Of a DNA stretch of 64,000 nt, positions 57,121 through 64,000 are shown piece by piece. Each line of letters starts with the position of its first letter. Position 1 is the first letter of the stretch. A model generated the notes under the pieces. The model made no database searches and was not told where the DNA came from. It saw nothing but the letters and a program-made list of their open reading frames with translations. Both the position numbers and the translations under genes were made by a program. The stretch is from positions 229,918 through 293,917 of the forward strand of contig NZ_JH767522.1 in assembly GCF_000281085.1 (NCBI RefSeq), written 5' to 3'. The stretch comes from Catenovulum agarivorans YM01. GTDB lineage: Bacteria > Pseudomonadota > Gammaproteobacteria > Enterobacterales > Alteromonadaceae.

Positions 57121-58268
57121 GCGTAATCAATCAAATGCTCAAAGACCTAGATAGCCGCCAGCATCAAGGAAAAAGTGCCGACAATCAAGATTACCCACAA
57201 ATTCCAGCACAAACGGCGCAACAACCTCAATCAAAGCGCAAGCTGATTTGGTCTTTGCTGGCAGTCATTGTTCTTGTGTATGCCGTTTGGATGTTTTGGC
57301 CACAAATCCAGCAACAATTCCCGCAATTAAGCCAAATAAAACAAACTGAAGTAACAGCGCCTGTTGCAACAACACAAAACGACACTAAACCAGCAGCGCC
57401 AGTTGCTGTTGCCAAACCACAAAAAATTATTAGTGCAACTTTAGCTACACCTGCCGCGCCGACTGCATCTAATTCAGCTAACGCCAAACAACAAAATACG
57501 CCAGGTGCTCAGCCATCCAAGTTAGCTTTACCACCAGCACAGCCAGTTAACAAACAGCCTCAAGCAACATCGCAGAAAGTACAAAACGTTAAGCCAACTG
57601 TACCAACAGCAACTGCTGTCGAGCCACCAGCACAACCAGCAGACAAAAAGCCAAGCAGTTTACAAATTCAAAACACGCAAAAATCGCCTGAAGAAATTGC
57701 ATATAACAAATTTGAGCGCGCACAAGATTTACTCAACAAAGGTCAATTTATTACAGCCGAACAACAAATTATTTCAGCACTGCAACTTAAAAACGATTTT
57801 CACCAAGCACGTATCCTATTAGTGAGCATGTTATACAGTGGCCAAAACACAAGCAAAGCATTAGCTACGTTAAAACAAGGCATTCAACAATATCCTAAAC
57901 ATTGGGACTATTATTTTATCGCAGCGCGAATTTTAAATGAGCAGAACCAAGCATCAGCTGCATGGCAAGTATTGAGCTCAGTGCCGAATATTGGCGAAGT
58001 TGCGAGTTACCACACCAATATGTTTCAGTTCAAAGCAAACTTAGCCCAGCAATTAGAGCTTTGGCAACCAGCGTATCAAGTATGGCAAACCTTATTAACA
58101 CTTAACCCTAGCCACGCTAAATGGCATCTAGGGGCAGCCATTTGTGCAGAAAAAGCTGGGGAAAAAACCATAGCGCTACAACACTACCAAACAGTTGCTA
58201 ATCAAGGTGGCGTAAGCGCGGCTTCCAATAAGTTTGTTGAGAATAAAATCATGGAGTTACAGCCATGA
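57117..58268 (+). CDS. mshN: MSHA TPR protein MshN
   Basis: This 383-residue protein has its start chosen at MSVINQMLKDLDSR, typical of MshN, overlapping the mshM stop. A transmembrane helix (about 42-62) leads to a long Ala/Pro/Gln/Lys-rich periplasmic linker (about 80-190) and several TPR-like repeats (about 195-375). It is likely a scaffold spanning the periplasm, in line with its GspB-like position beside the ExeA-like MshM. Confidence 0.87.
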   Translation: MSVINQMLKDLDSRQHQGKSADNQDYPQIPAQTAQQPQSKRKLIWSLLAVIVLVYAVWMFWPQIQQQFPQLSQIKQTEVTAPVATTQNDTKPAAPVAVAKPQKIISATLATPAAPTASNSANAKQQNTPGAQPSKLALPPAQPVNKQPQATSQKVQNVKPTVPTATAVEPPAQPADKKPSSLQIQNTQKSPEEIAYNKFERAQDLLNKGQFITAEQQIISALQLKNDFHQARILLVSMLYSGQNTSKALATLKQGIQQYPKHWDYYFIAARILNEQNQASAAWQVLSSVPNIGEVASYHTNMFQFKANLAQQLELWQPAYQVWQTLLTLNPSHAKWHLGAAICAEKAGEKTIALQHYQTVANQGGVSAASNKFVENKIMELQP

Positions 58269-60010
58269 TTAAACCTAAGTTAAAAAAACGTCTTGGTGAT
58301 TTGCTGGTTGATGAAGGTATCATCAGCGAAGGCCAGTTAATGGACGCTCTCAAACAACAAAAAGAAAGCGGCCGTAAACTCGGTGCCACTTTAATCGCAT
58401 CCGGCGCTATATCCGAACGCCAGCTGTTAACCTTCTTAGCGCAGCAGTTAAATGTGCCTTACTGGGATATTTCACAAAAGCGCATAGATCCCAATTTAGT
58501 CCAAAAACTGCCGGAAGTATTTGCCCGTCGCAACCGTATTTTATTACTCGAAGAAGAAGCCGAACACTATGTACTCGGCATGAGCGACCCTGCCGACATC
58601 AACGCAATTGATGCGGTTGCGTCACGTTTAACCGACAAAGAACTAAAAATAGTCGCGGTAAAAGAAAGCCAAATATTAGACAGTTTCGACGGTTTATATC
58701 GCCGTACAGCAGACATCAAATCGTTCGCATCACAATTACAAAATGAATATGCTGAAACCGAAGATTTTAATACCAGCATGTTCGCCACAGATGGCGACGA
58801 AGAAGAAGCAACAGTCGCAAAACTACTCAATACAATTTTTGAAGATGCGGTACAGGTTAAAGCTTCGGATATCCATATTGAACCAGATGAAAGAGCGCTG
58901 CGCATTCGCCAACGGGTTGATGGGGTATTGCAAGAATCTATTTTAAACGAAGCACATATAGCGCCCGCGCTGGTTTTGCGTTTAAAGCTAATGGCTGGGT
59001 TAGACATATCGGAAAAACGTTTGCCACAAGATGGTAGATTTAACATTAAAACCCATGGCAAGAGCATAGATGTACGTATGTCGACCATGCCAATTCAGCA
59101 TGGTGAATCTGTGGTTATGCGTTTATTAGACCAAAGTGGTGGTGTACTCAGTTTAGAACAAACCGGCATGCCCGAAGATATTCTAAAACGCTACCGCAAT
59201 GTCCTACATAGACCAAACGGTATGATACTGGTGACTGGGCCAACTGGTTCAGGTAAAACCACTACTTTGTATGCATCCTTAAGTGAACTCAACCAAGCTG
59301 CGTCGAAAATAATCACAGTTGAAGATCCAGTTGAATACAGATTACCGCGCATCAACCAGGTTCAGGTAAACACCAAAATCAACTTATCTTTTGCCAGCGT
59401 ATTAAGAACCGCGCTACGGCAAGATCCCGACATTATCATGGTCGGTGAGATGCGTGACCAAGAAACGGTCGAAATAGGTTTACGCGGTGCACTAACAGGT
59501 CATATGGTGTTATCAACTCTACATACCAATGACTCAATTAGCAGTGCGGTACGTTTATTAGATATGGGCGCAGCAGGCTTTTTAGTTGCAAGTTCATTAC
59601 GCGCAATAATTGCCCAACGCCTAATTCGCAAAAACTGCGATAACTGTACAACAGACTACCAACCCAGCAGCAACGAACATATTTGGTTGTCGGCACTTTC
59701 GGGTAAATCAAGCAAAGAATTGCAATTTAAAATCGGCCAAGGCTGCCAATCCTGTAACTATTTGGGCTATCGCGGCCGTATTGGTGTATTTGAATTTTTA
59801 GAATTAGATGAAGCTATGGTTAATGCGTTAAAACGCAGTGACATAGAAGATTTTGCCACTCAAGCGCGTAAAAGCCCCTCTTTCCAAACCTTGGCACAAG
59901 CAGCATTAACTTTTGCCAGCCAAGGTATCACCTCTGTCCCAGAAGTTTTAAGGTTAGTCGAAAACATGGCTGAACTTGAACGCATGGCGCAAGAGTTGGA
60001 GGTAGAATAA
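58265..60010 (+). CDS. mshE: MSHA assembly ATPase MshE
   Basis: This 581-residue GspE/PilB-type ATPase has an N-terminal MshEN domain (about 1-150; RLGDLLVDEGIISEGQLMDAL and PYWDISQKRIDPNLVQKLPE). In MshE of Vibrio this domain binds c-di-GMP. The catalytic core has Walker A GPTGSGKT from about residue 325, an Asp box VEDPVEY, Walker B MVGEMRDQET and a His box STLHTNDS. A CxxC...CxxC zinc motif (CDNC, CQSC) is near the end. It powers pilus extension, and here probably links it to c-di-GMP. Confidence 0.94.
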   Translation: MIKPKLKKRLGDLLVDEGIISEGQLMDALKQQKESGRKLGATLIASGAISERQLLTFLAQQLNVPYWDISQKRIDPNLVQKLPEVFARRNRILLLEEEAEHYVLGMSDPADINAIDAVASRLTDKELKIVAVKESQILDSFDGLYRRTADIKSFASQLQNEYAETEDFNTSMFATDGDEEEATVAKLLNTIFEDAVQVKASDIHIEPDERALRIRQRVDGVLQESILNEAHIAPALVLRLKLMAGLDISEKRLPQDGRFNIKTHGKSIDVRMSTMPIQHGESVVMRLLDQSGGVLSLEQTGMPEDILKRYRNVLHRPNGMILVTGPTGSGKTTTLYASLSELNQAASKIITVEDPVEYRLPRINQVQVNTKINLSFASVLRTALRQDPDIIMVGEMRDQETVEIGLRGALTGHMVLSTLHTNDSISSAVRLLDMGAAGFLVASSLRAIIAQRLIRKNCDNCTTDYQPSSNEHIWLSALSGKSSKELQFKIGQGCQSCNYLGYRGRIGVFEFLELDEAMVNALKRSDIEDFATQARKSPSFQTLAQAALTFASQGITSVPEVLRLVENMAELERMAQELEVE

Positions 60011-61258
60011 TTGGCAAAATATCACTACCAAGGCAGCGCCGCTGGCAAAAAAGTAGATGGCACAATTGAAGCGGCTAACGAAAGTGAAGCAGCGCAAGCA
60101 CTGAAACGCCGCAACATAGTGCCTTTGTCGATTCAGCGAATACAAGTAGAAAATAATAAACCTGCAAGTAATGACGCCAGCAACAAACAAAGCATATTGC
60201 AGATGCAATTGTTTGTGCCGCAAGTCAGCTTGTCCGATTTAGTAATGTTTTCACGGCAAATGTATTCGCTGCTAAAAGCAGGCATTCCAATTATTCGTGC
60301 AATCCAAGGATTAGCCGAAACAACCACATCAATTCGCTTACGCGATGCATTAACTCAGGTCGGTTCAGAGTTAGAAAAAGGTCGGCCGATTGCCAATGCT
60401 ATGGCGGCGTTTCCCAAAGTATTTTCACGTATGTTTATCAGTATGGTCAATGTTGGTGAAAATACTGGTAAGTTAGATGCAGCCTTTTTGCAGCTAGCGC
60501 AATATTTAGAAGATGAACAAGAAACCCGTAAACGCATCCAAGCAGCCACGCGTTATCCAATGTTTGTTATCGCCGCCGTATTTATTGCGATTTTTCTGAT
60601 GAATATATTTGTTATTCCAACCTTTGCTGACATGTTCAAAAAGTTTGATGCCGAGCTACCATGGACAACACAATTACTTGTCGCAAGTTCCGATCTTTTC
60701 GTTAACTACTGGCATTTAATTATAGCGGGTCTAGTTCTATGTATGTTTGCATTAAAAAAGTACCTGACGACACAAAAAGGCAAACTAATCTGGGATCAAT
60801 ACAAACTAAAAATGCCTGCGGTCGGTTCTATTATTGAAAGATCAACTTTATCCCGTTTTGCTCGTTCATTTTCTATGATGTTGCGTGCCGGTGTCCCCTT
60901 AACCCATGCGTTACAAATGACCTCTGAAGCGGTCGACAATGCTTATGTCGGTGATAAAGTTGTGCAAATGCGCCGCAGTATAGAAAAAGGTGACAGTATG
61001 CTGCGCACCGCCAATGCAACTAAAATGTTCACCCCTTTGGTAATGCAAATGATCGCAGTTGGCGAAGAAACCGGCCAAATAGACAATATGCTTGAAGAAG
61101 TGGCAGACTATTACGAACGTGAAGTTGATTATGATTTAAAAAGTTTAACCGCCAAAATCGAGCCAATATTGATAGCGATTGTCGCTGGCATAGTCATGAT
61201 TTTAGCCCTAGGTATATTTATGCCTATGTGGGATATGATGAATACAGTAAAAGGTTAG
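60011..61258 (+). CDS. mshG: MSHA inner-membrane platform protein MshG
   Basis: This 415-residue T2SF/PilC-family platform protein has a short N-terminal soluble domain. Two T2SF repeats follow (about 80-200 and 280-400; SDLVMFSRQMYSLLKAGIPI and STLSRFARSFSMMLRAGVPL), with three transmembrane helices. It links the MshE motor to pilin assembly. The start is a TTG at 60011 with GGAGG eight bases upstream, directly after the mshE stop. Confidence 0.92.
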   Translation: MAKYHYQGSAAGKKVDGTIEAANESEAAQALKRRNIVPLSIQRIQVENNKPASNDASNKQSILQMQLFVPQVSLSDLVMFSRQMYSLLKAGIPIIRAIQGLAETTTSIRLRDALTQVGSELEKGRPIANAMAAFPKVFSRMFISMVNVGENTGKLDAAFLQLAQYLEDEQETRKRIQAATRYPMFVIAAVFIAIFLMNIFVIPTFADMFKKFDAELPWTTQLLVASSDLFVNYWHLIIAGLVLCMFALKKYLTTQKGKLIWDQYKLKMPAVGSIIERSTLSRFARSFSMMLRAGVPLTHALQMTSEAVDNAYVGDKVVQMRRSIEKGDSMLRTANATKMFTPLVMQMIAVGEETGQIDNMLEEVADYYEREVDYDLKSLTAKIEPILIAIVAGIVMILALGIFMPMWDMMNTVKG

Positions 61259-61260
61259 AC

Positions 61261-61791
61261 ATGAAGCAACATATAACAGGATTTTCGCTCGCGCAATTTG
61301 TCATTGTAGTGTGCATTATTATGTTGCTGTGGACCATTTGGCTGGGTTACTTAAAAAAAACTGATAACGAATCAAACACTGTTGCTTTTAGCATGGCTGC
61401 AAACCAATTTAACGAAGCAGTTCATTTAGCTCATGTTGAATGGTTACGCCAAGCAAGGCCGGACAAAATATCCTTGTTAAGTGTTATTGAAACTGAATCA
61501 TTACAACAACGACAGTTTCCACAAACGCAGCAAAATAGCATCAATATGACAAAAAATGGTTGGCCAAAAATAACTCAATATAACAGTCAAGGATGCAAAC
61601 AACTATGGACAGATTTATTAAATAAATCGACTAAACTAATAACAGAAGAGCAGCAGCAAAATTTTCAGCGAATCAAAGGACAAGCCACTTGCGTATACAA
61701 ATACGGCAACAAAACTTTGACCTACTTTGAAAATAGCGGAGAAGTCAGCAGCAAGCTTACAGAGGAAAACAGTAATTATGCGAATGATTAG
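61261..61791 (+). CDS. mshF: MSHA biogenesis protein MshF
   Basis: This 176-residue protein starts at 61261, two bases after the mshG stop. The N-terminus MKQHITGFSLAQFVIVVCII resembles a type IV prepilin leader (short basic leader, Gly-Phe junction, hydrophobic helix), but +5 is Gln instead of the Glu that pilins use. Whether prepilin peptidase processes it is unclear. The C-terminal part has two cysteines in GCKQL and ATCVY, a minor-pilin-like pattern. It is a conserved but poorly understood MSHA gene. Confidence 0.78.
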   Translation: MKQHITGFSLAQFVIVVCIIMLLWTIWLGYLKKTDNESNTVAFSMAANQFNEAVHLAHVEWLRQARPDKISLLSVIETESLQQRQFPQTQQNSINMTKNGWPKITQYNSQGCKQLWTDLLNKSTKLITEEQQQNFQRIKGQATCVYKYGNKTLTYFENSGEVSSKLTEENSNYAND

Positions 61792-62380
61792 AGTTAAACA
61801 ACAAGGCTTTTCTTTGGTCGAGTTGGTTATTGTAATTATTATTCTAGGTTTATTAGCCGCCACAGCTTTGCCTAGATTATTAAGTGTTACAGATGATGCC
61901 GAAGACGCCACAGTGGAAGGGGTTGCCGGTGGCTTTGCAACCGCCGTAGGTTTAGTCCGCTCACAATGGGAATTAGACGGTCGTCCTACTAATAATGGTG
62001 GGACTAATGTTGCTATCGTCAATTTAGATGGTGTTAATGTTGCAGTCGACCCAACTAAAGGTTACCCAACCGGTGGCGAAGACGACAATAACTCAAGTGC
62101 CAATTCACTTACAGCCGAAGACTGCCAGCAAATATTTGTGCGTATTTTGCAAAGCTCACCAAAAATTACCACCAGCTTTGCCGGCAACAATAACCAGAGT
62201 TTCGCTGAAAACGATTATTACACCATAACCAGTAGCAGTAATGGCCAAAGCACTTGTTTATATTATTTGGTGCAAACGATTAAAAATAGCACAGGAGCGC
62301 CAAATGGCACAGGGTCAGGTAATGGTTTTGAATATTTGCCACTAACAGGGCAAATAAGCGTTTTTAGTAATAACCAATAG
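61778..62380 (+). CDS. mshB: MSHA minor pilin MshB
   Basis: This 200-residue pilin has a leader, MRMIRVKQQG, cleaved before FSLVELVIVIIILGLLAATALPR (Phe+1, Glu+5). The start at 61778 overlaps the mshF end by 14 bases; an ATG two codons later is also possible. A pilin head follows with a Cys pair (EDCQQIF and TCLYY) that likely closes the D-loop. MshB lies just upstream of the major pilin, as in Vibrio. Confidence 0.88.
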   Translation: MRMIRVKQQGFSLVELVIVIIILGLLAATALPRLLSVTDDAEDATVEGVAGGFATAVGLVRSQWELDGRPTNNGGTNVAIVNLDGVNVAVDPTKGYPTGGEDDNNSSANSLTAEDCQQIFVRILQSSPKITTSFAGNNNQSFAENDYYTITSSSNGQSTCLYYLVQTIKNSTGAPNGTGSGNGFEYLPLTGQISVFSNNQ

Positions 62381-62518
62381 TCAGCTGTAATTGGTTTGTT
62401 TATTTTTTGTGCAAAATCACATTTCGTAAATATATATTCACGACTTTAACCTTTTTGCCATGGTAAAGATTTAAAAAATCATCTAAATTTAACTTATACG
62501 TTTAACACGAGGTAAATT

Positions 62519-62971
62519 ATGAAACGATCGCAACAACAAGGCTTCACTCTGATTGAGTTGATAGTAGTAATCGTAATATTAGGTATTCTAGCAGTAACAG
62601 CTGCACCTAGATTTATCGACATTCAAGATGAAGCGGATTTGTCAGTAGCAGAGGCTATTGAGGGTTCAATTGTCAGCGCAGTCAATATGGTGCATGCCAA
62701 AGCTTTAGTACAAGACGCGTTAGGAAACAATGATGAAACAACAGTTGCGACAACAGTAGTAGCTGATGGCCACGTTGATACTGACTTTGGTTATCCTGAA
62801 AGTACAGCCCAAGGTATTGGAGCTATTATTGATTTGCCTTCAGATTGGGCTATCGCTTACTCTGGTAATACAGCGACCTTCTCAAAAGGCGACTGTAGTG
62901 TTGTTTACACCCAAGCAACTAGCTTGGCTGAAGTGGGTCGAATTACCGGTAATGCAGAATGTGACCCATAA
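62519..62971 (+). CDS. mshA: Major MSHA pilin MshA
   Basis: This 150-residue prepilin has an 8-residue leader (MKRSQQQG) followed by FTLIELIVVIVILGILAVTA with Glu+5. The globular head (about 30-150) has two cysteines near the end (GDCSVVY and NAECDP) that form the D-region disulphide. It is the main subunit of the MSHA pilus, used for surface attachment. A 138-base gap upstream and GAGG before the ATG allow a separate promoter. A strong stem-loop follows the gene. Confidence 0.93.
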   Translation: MKRSQQQGFTLIELIVVIVILGILAVTAAPRFIDIQDEADLSVAEAIEGSIVSAVNMVHAKALVQDALGNNDETTVATTVVADGHVDTDFGYPESTAQGIGAIIDLPSDWAIAYSGNTATFSKGDCSVVYTQATSLAEVGRITGNAECDP

Positions 62972-62986
62972 ACATACTCAGGTCAG

Positions 62987-63008
62987 TTGAGGCTCCAATG
63001 AGCCTCAA
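62987..63008 (+). terminator. Stem-loop directly after mshA
   Basis: TTGAGGCTC (62987-62995) pairs perfectly with GAGCCTCAA (63000-63008) around a CAAT loop, 16 bases after the mshA stop. It spans the only Shine-Dalgarno-like GAGG and the ATG at 62998. A leaky terminator or RNA-stabilising end for the abundant mshA message is likely. Confidence 0.65.
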
Positions 63009-63042
63009 TTCTGACTTCGAAGCTCCCACAAACTTCCCTGAT

Positions 63043-63543
63043 ATGCTAAAGCCCACTCAAAACACCGGCTTTACTCTCGTAGAACTTATTGTTGTTATTC
63101 TTCTTATTGGTATTTTGGCTGTTACCGCATTACCCAAAATGGGCCTGGTACAAAACGATAGCCACACTCTCGAATATAGAGATAGACTAATCAATGTGTT
63201 ACGCCACACCCAACTGCAGGCTATGCAGAATACAAATATAATCCTACCGGACTGCCATCGAGTACTCATAGAACAGACTCGCTTTGGACAAAACAATAAC
63301 TGCGGTAACAATACATTACCAAACACCTTTGAAAACGACTTTTTGGGCATAAGCAGCGCAGAGGCCAGTGAAGGAAACTTAACCATTTCAGCGACCAATC
63401 AAGCCAACGATCCTGTATTTGATATTCGCTTTAATGCTTTAGGCCAACCCCAACAAGATTGCAATGGCGGCTGTAGTATTCAAATATCTGGCACCTTAAC
63501 AGCTACAATAACGATAGAATCGCAAGGATATATCCACAGATGA
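63043..63543 (+). CDS. mshC: MSHA minor pilin MshC
   Basis: This minor pilin has about 166 residues from the ATG at 63043, which gives a normal 9-residue leader (MLKPTQNTG) before FTLVELIVVILLIGILAVTA with Glu+5. An earlier in-frame ATG at 62998 would add 15 residues but lies inside the mshA stem-loop. The head includes a Cys-rich region (DCHRVL, NNCGNN, QDCNGGCS). It belongs to the pilus tip or priming complex. Its stop overlaps mshD. Confidence 0.86.
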   Translation: MLKPTQNTGFTLVELIVVILLIGILAVTALPKMGLVQNDSHTLEYRDRLINVLRHTQLQAMQNTNIILPDCHRVLIEQTRFGQNNNCGNNTLPNTFENDFLGISSAEASEGNLTISATNQANDPVFDIRFNALGQPQQDCNGGCSIQISGTLTATITIESQGYIHR

Positions 63544-64000
63544 ATAGATATATCCAACAAGGTTTTACCCTAATAGAAATAGTTATCGGCATAGTGGTGT
63601 TGTCTATCACTTTTAGTTATTTCACTCATGTACTGACCAATAGCAATAAATTTATTGCAGACCCTTGGTATCAAGTGCGCGCCTCTGAACTTGGTTCAGC
63701 TTTATTAAATGAAATTTTAGCTAAATCCTTTGATGAAAATTCAGATAGAGTCAGTGGCACAACACGCTGCTCAAGTGCTGATACAGGTGCGCCAACTTGC
63801 ACAACTGCCGCTAACTTTGGAGCGGATACCAACGAAGATAGCCGCGATGATTATGATGATGTTGACGATTATCACGGACTTAGTTCTACAGGGGGGGATA
63901 TTATTGAGTTAAGTATGCCAACCAACACTGCATTGGTGCAAAACTACGCCAGTTATCAATTATCCGTCACTGTTATTTATGATGCTGACTTTGACGGTGC
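63540..64000 (+). CDS. mshD: MSHA minor pilin MshD (5' part)
   Basis: The ATG at 63540 overlaps the mshC stop by four bases, and the frame runs open to the window end (at least 153 codons). Leader MNRYIQQG is followed by FTLIEIVIGIVVLSITFSYF with Glu+5. Further on are TRCSSADTGAPTC (Cys pair) and an Asp-rich stretch DSRDDYDDVDDYHG that could bind calcium. The C-terminus is outside the window. Confidence 0.9.
   Translation, partial: MNRYIQQGFTLIEIVIGIVVLSITFSYFTHVLTNSNKFIADPWYQVRASELGSALLNEILAKSFDENSDRVSGTTRCSSADTGAPTCTTAANFGADTNEDSRDDYDDVDDYHGLSSTGGDIIELSMPTNTALVQNYASYQLSVTVIYDADFDG

Overview
The window is a chromosomal segment of a marine, AT-rich gammaproteobacterium, most likely in the Alteromonadales (Catenovulum/Alteromonas-like). 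The evidence is the complete MSHA type IV pilus gene order, an attenuated ilvGMEDA operon, a PurC of about 367 residues, a DNA polymerase II, many TonB-dependent receptors, and secreted GH43 enzymes with ricin-type lectin domains. No rRNA, tRNA, CRISPR array, prophage or complete insertion sequence was seen. Genus-level placement is inference.

Layout. (1) 1-6627, minus strand: the N-terminal 2209 codons of a giant filamentous-haemagglutinin-type adhesin, open at the window edge and containing a nested repeat array. (2) 6784-12410: polB, an outer-membrane barrel protein, a PepSY-like secreted protein and an SLC45/GPH-type sugar transporter. They are followed by a gene-free stretch (12411-12839) with hairpins and direct repeats. 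(3) 12840-16909, minus: a CHASE2 adenylate cyclase, its FecR-domain partner and a lipoprotein. (4) 17026-20055: modF, purC and a LURP-one-like protein. (5) 20279-30792: a saccharide-focused region with two GH43 arabinanase-like enzymes carrying ricin lectin domains, a TonB receptor paired with a cytochrome c/PQQ-type sugar dehydrogenase, a hipBA toxin-antitoxin pair with three phased operators, a broken LURP-one copy, a COQ7-like protein and a FlgO-domain lipoprotein. (6) 30969-36607: a tight operon of an Oar-like TonB receptor with a UhpB/UhpA-like two-component system. (7) 36785-37280: a small outer-membrane protein gene broken by a frameshift. (8) 37511-41337: potABCD polyamine uptake. (9) 41338-48865: a second copy of the dispersed hairpin element, a small secreted protein, then ilvL attenuator-ilvGMEDA. 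(10) 49023-64000: the MSHA pilus locus, from mshH (csrD) to a partial mshD, with a convergent PLP-enzyme gene between mshH and mshI.

How the genes work together. Surface attachment (FHA-like adhesin, MSHA pilus) and polysaccharide use (arabinanases, TonB receptors, sugar transporter, periplasmic sugar oxidation) dominate and fit life on algal or plant particles. The housekeeping parts are purine synthesis, branched-chain amino acid synthesis and polyamine uptake.

The observations most worth following are: the adhesin higher-order repeat (exact 1686-bp period built from 3x70 and 4x88 residue modules); a dispersed intergenic element seen twice whose hairpin stem changes sequence but keeps pairing; three evenly spaced palindromes before hipBA; the TonB receptor-PQQ dehydrogenase pair; and the TonB receptor-UhpBA operon.
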